This document shows positions 62,460 through 64,000 of a DNA stretch of 64,000 nucleotides, in pieces; the stretch's first letter is position 1, and each line of letters opens with the position of its first letter. The DNA lies in NCBI RefSeq assembly GCF_019977655.1, contig NZ_AP024849.1:3381001-3445000 (forward strand), given 5' to 3'. The position numbers were made by a program, and so were the translations under genes. Under the pieces are notes generated by a model, which saw only the letters and a program-made list of their open reading frames with translations, made no database searches and had not been told where the DNA came from. This DNA comes from Clostridium gelidum. Lineage in GTDB: Bacteria > Bacillota > Clostridia > Clostridiales > Clostridiaceae.

Positions 62460-62812
62460 CCTTATACCCACTTTCCTTTATTGTACTTTGGTTAATAATT
62501 ATTATATCACTCGAAGTTCTAATATAGACAGTGTCTTATGTATTTAGGCTCTTTCTTATACTTCTCTACCCCTGTATTAAAGCATATTTAGAAATTTATA
62601 AAAGGATATATTGGAAAATGTTATAAATAAATAAGTATGGGACATCAATAGATTACTACTATGATTTCAAATGGCAAAAAGATTTTACCATATTCTATTT
62701 ATATTCAAATCCTCATGTAAATTATTCCAAATATAATTTTTTCACCATATATTAATATATTTCATTTGATCCTAGCATATATTATTTTGATTATCACTAA
62801 GGAGGCTTTTAA
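62460..62812. other. Intergenic region upstream of the LCP gene
   Basis: AT-rich, divergent spacer. No reading frame with an SD other than that of the LCP gene is visible. The AAGGAGG site at about 62799-62805 belongs to the LCP gene. Confidence 0.45.
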
Positions 62813-63889
62813 TTGTATGCAAATAGTAAACATTCAATAACAATATCTAGAAGTAAACATAAATGGCATAAACATAGAAATAAACATTCAAAAAAGAAAA
62901 AAATGCCTTACAAAAAAATATTTTTTTATATAACATTTATACTATGTTTAACTCTTCTAGGATTATTAATTACAACAAATGAAAATTTGTCCAAAATAAA
63001 CAAGGTAGATATTAATAAAAATAATTTTGACCTTAAAGCAGATAATAGTGAAAATAATATTAATGAGACTCTTTCCAAAACAAATAATACTATTATCAAA
63101 GACACTAATATAACAAATATAGCTCTATTAGGAATAGATGAAACCGAAGGAACTGCAGGCCGTTCAGATTGTATTATGATATTAACAATCGATAATCAGA
63201 ATAACAAGTTAAAAATAAGCTCCATTATAAGAGATTCTTATGTAACCATTCCTACCATAAATAAGAAAGATAAAATAAACCATGCTTATGCTTTTGGTGG
63301 TTCGCAGCTTGCTCTTCAGACAATTAATCAAAATTTCAATTTAAACTTAGATAAAGTTATTGTTGTAAACTTTTCATCATTACCTCAAATAATAGATACC
63401 TTTGGCGGAATACAATTAAAAATAACAAGTGAAGAATTAAAATATATAAATAACTATATATACAATTTAAATGAACTTAATCACACTAATTCTCCTAATA
63501 TTGTAACTTCAGGAAATCAACTTGTAGATGGAACACAATCATTAGCTTATTGCAGAATACGATATACAGATGGTGGAGATTTTGAGAGGAGTCAGAGACA
63601 GAGAACATTATTAAGTAACCTTATAGAAAAGTGTGCAACTATTCCATTAACAGAATATCCCTCTCTTGACGATAAAATTTTTCCTCTCATTTATACTAAC
63701 TTAAAAAAATCAGAATTGCTTACCTTCGCTGTAAATTTAAATTCTTCTAAATCTTTAACCATATTGCAGGATAGATTTCCAAAAGATGAAGATAGTAGCG
63801 GAAAACTTATAGATGGAATTTACTATTATGTATTTGACAAAGAATTAACTACCAAGAAAATACATCAATTTATATTTTCAACAGATTAA
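62813..63889 (+). CDS. LCP-family (LytR-CpsA-Psr) wall-polymer transferase
   Basis: LCP enzymes attach teichoic acids or other polymers to peptidoglycan. The 358-residue product has a very basic cytoplasmic head (HKWHKHRNKHSKKKK), one transmembrane helix (about residues 32-52), then the LCP domain with IALLGIDETEGTAGRSDCIMILTID, SIIRDSYVTIP, INHAYAFGG, and YCRIRYTDGGDFERSQRQRTLLS, which carry the conserved Arg/Asp residues. It starts at TTG 62813, 7 nt after AAGGAGG. No polymer-synthesis genes are adjacent. Confidence 0.93.
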   Translation: MYANSKHSITISRSKHKWHKHRNKHSKKKKMPYKKIFFYITFILCLTLLGLLITTNENLSKINKVDINKNNFDLKADNSENNINETLSKTNNTIIKDTNITNIALLGIDETEGTAGRSDCIMILTIDNQNNKLKISSIIRDSYVTIPTINKKDKINHAYAFGGSQLALQTINQNFNLNLDKVIVVNFSSLPQIIDTFGGIQLKITSEELKYINNYIYNLNELNHTNSPNIVTSGNQLVDGTQSLAYCRIRYTDGGDFERSQRQRTLLSNLIEKCATIPLTEYPSLDDKIFPLIYTNLKKSELLTFAVNLNSSKSLTILQDRFPKDEDSSGKLIDGIYYYVFDKELTTKKIHQFIFSTD

Positions 63890-63908
63890 TTTTTTTGATT
63901 ATGCCTAA
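63890..63908. repeat. Right-end remnant of the inverted-repeat element
   Basis: TTTTTTTGATTATGCCTA directly after the LCP stop codon matches the right ends of copies A and B (TTTTTTTGATTGTACCTA), again flush with a gene end. No left end or interior is present. Confidence 0.4.
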
Positions 63909-63935
63909 ATAGCTATTTAAAAGTTTTTATAAATG

Positions 63936-63996
63936 AATGCCATACTTATAATTGAATTCTTTTGCTTCCTATATTTATGTATGGCATTTTGCTTTA
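63936..63996 (+). terminator. Terminator after the LCP gene
   Basis: AAATGAATGCCATAC and GTATGGCATTTTGCTTT form a hairpin with a long AT-rich loop and a T-rich tail on the plus strand. Confidence 0.7.
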
Positions 63997-64000
63997 TAAA

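Overview
The window is AT-rich, low-GC Firmicute chromosome. The combination of a dcw cluster with a tandem SpoVD/PBP2 pair, a YtxC sporulation protein, KtrAB, a GlpP-type glycerol regulon and many strong AGGAGG ribosome-binding sites points to Clostridium sensu stricto. I infer a relative of C. beijerinckii, from protein similarity by memory only. Nearly all of it is housekeeping DNA. I see no prophage, CRISPR array, complete insertion sequence, rRNA or tRNA gene.

Region by region. (1) 1-7233: a lipoprotein, dapF, the ribosome-rescue factor rqcH, a THUMP rRNA methyltransferase, pyrR and an RluD-type pseudouridine synthase. (2) 7545-9070: motA-motB, transcribed rightward. (3) 9122-27252: a long leftward division and wall cluster. 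In transcription order it runs mraZ, rsmH, ftsL-like, spoVD, a second PBP2, murE, murF, mraY, ftsW/spoVE (then a terminator), ftsQ, DUF881, sbp, DUF881, yggS, sepF, yggT, ylmH, divIVA. murD, murG, ftsA and ftsZ are absent. An array of MraZ-type boxes overlaps the mraZ promoter. (4) 27703-36809: pheS-pheT behind a T-box, a TrmH-family methyltransferase, ktrB-ktrA, infC-rpmI-rplT behind an attenuated leader, and ytxC. (5) 37015-53099: a mixed accessory stretch with a DUF6873 protein, an ABC-F protein, yjdF with its riboswitch, threonine dehydratase, a HAD phosphatase, a scar of two decapitated genes, udk, a CarD-like regulator with an elaborate leader, a zinc-ribbon protein, two unrecognised membrane proteins, an orphan phage-replication-domain protein and small enzymes. 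(6) 53412-60234: a glycerol regulon (glpF, glpP, glpK, glpA and two partner genes). Its three leaders share a UAGAGAA-type motif, the probable GlpP target. (7) 60773-63889: hom and an LCP-family wall-polymer transferase.

The most interesting non-gene structure is as follows: a pseudoknot-capable leader before the CarD-like gene, part of which recurs before the first lipoprotein gene; a nested ~100-nt hairpin at 403-501; a small family of terminal-inverted-repeat elements lying at gene ends; an AATTAACAATT-type repeat that seems to have supplied the last codons of murE; and the loss of both redox cysteines in one of the two tandem SpoVD-like proteins. Several gene starts were moved inward from the longest frame, because the only good ribosome-binding site lies inside the longer frame.
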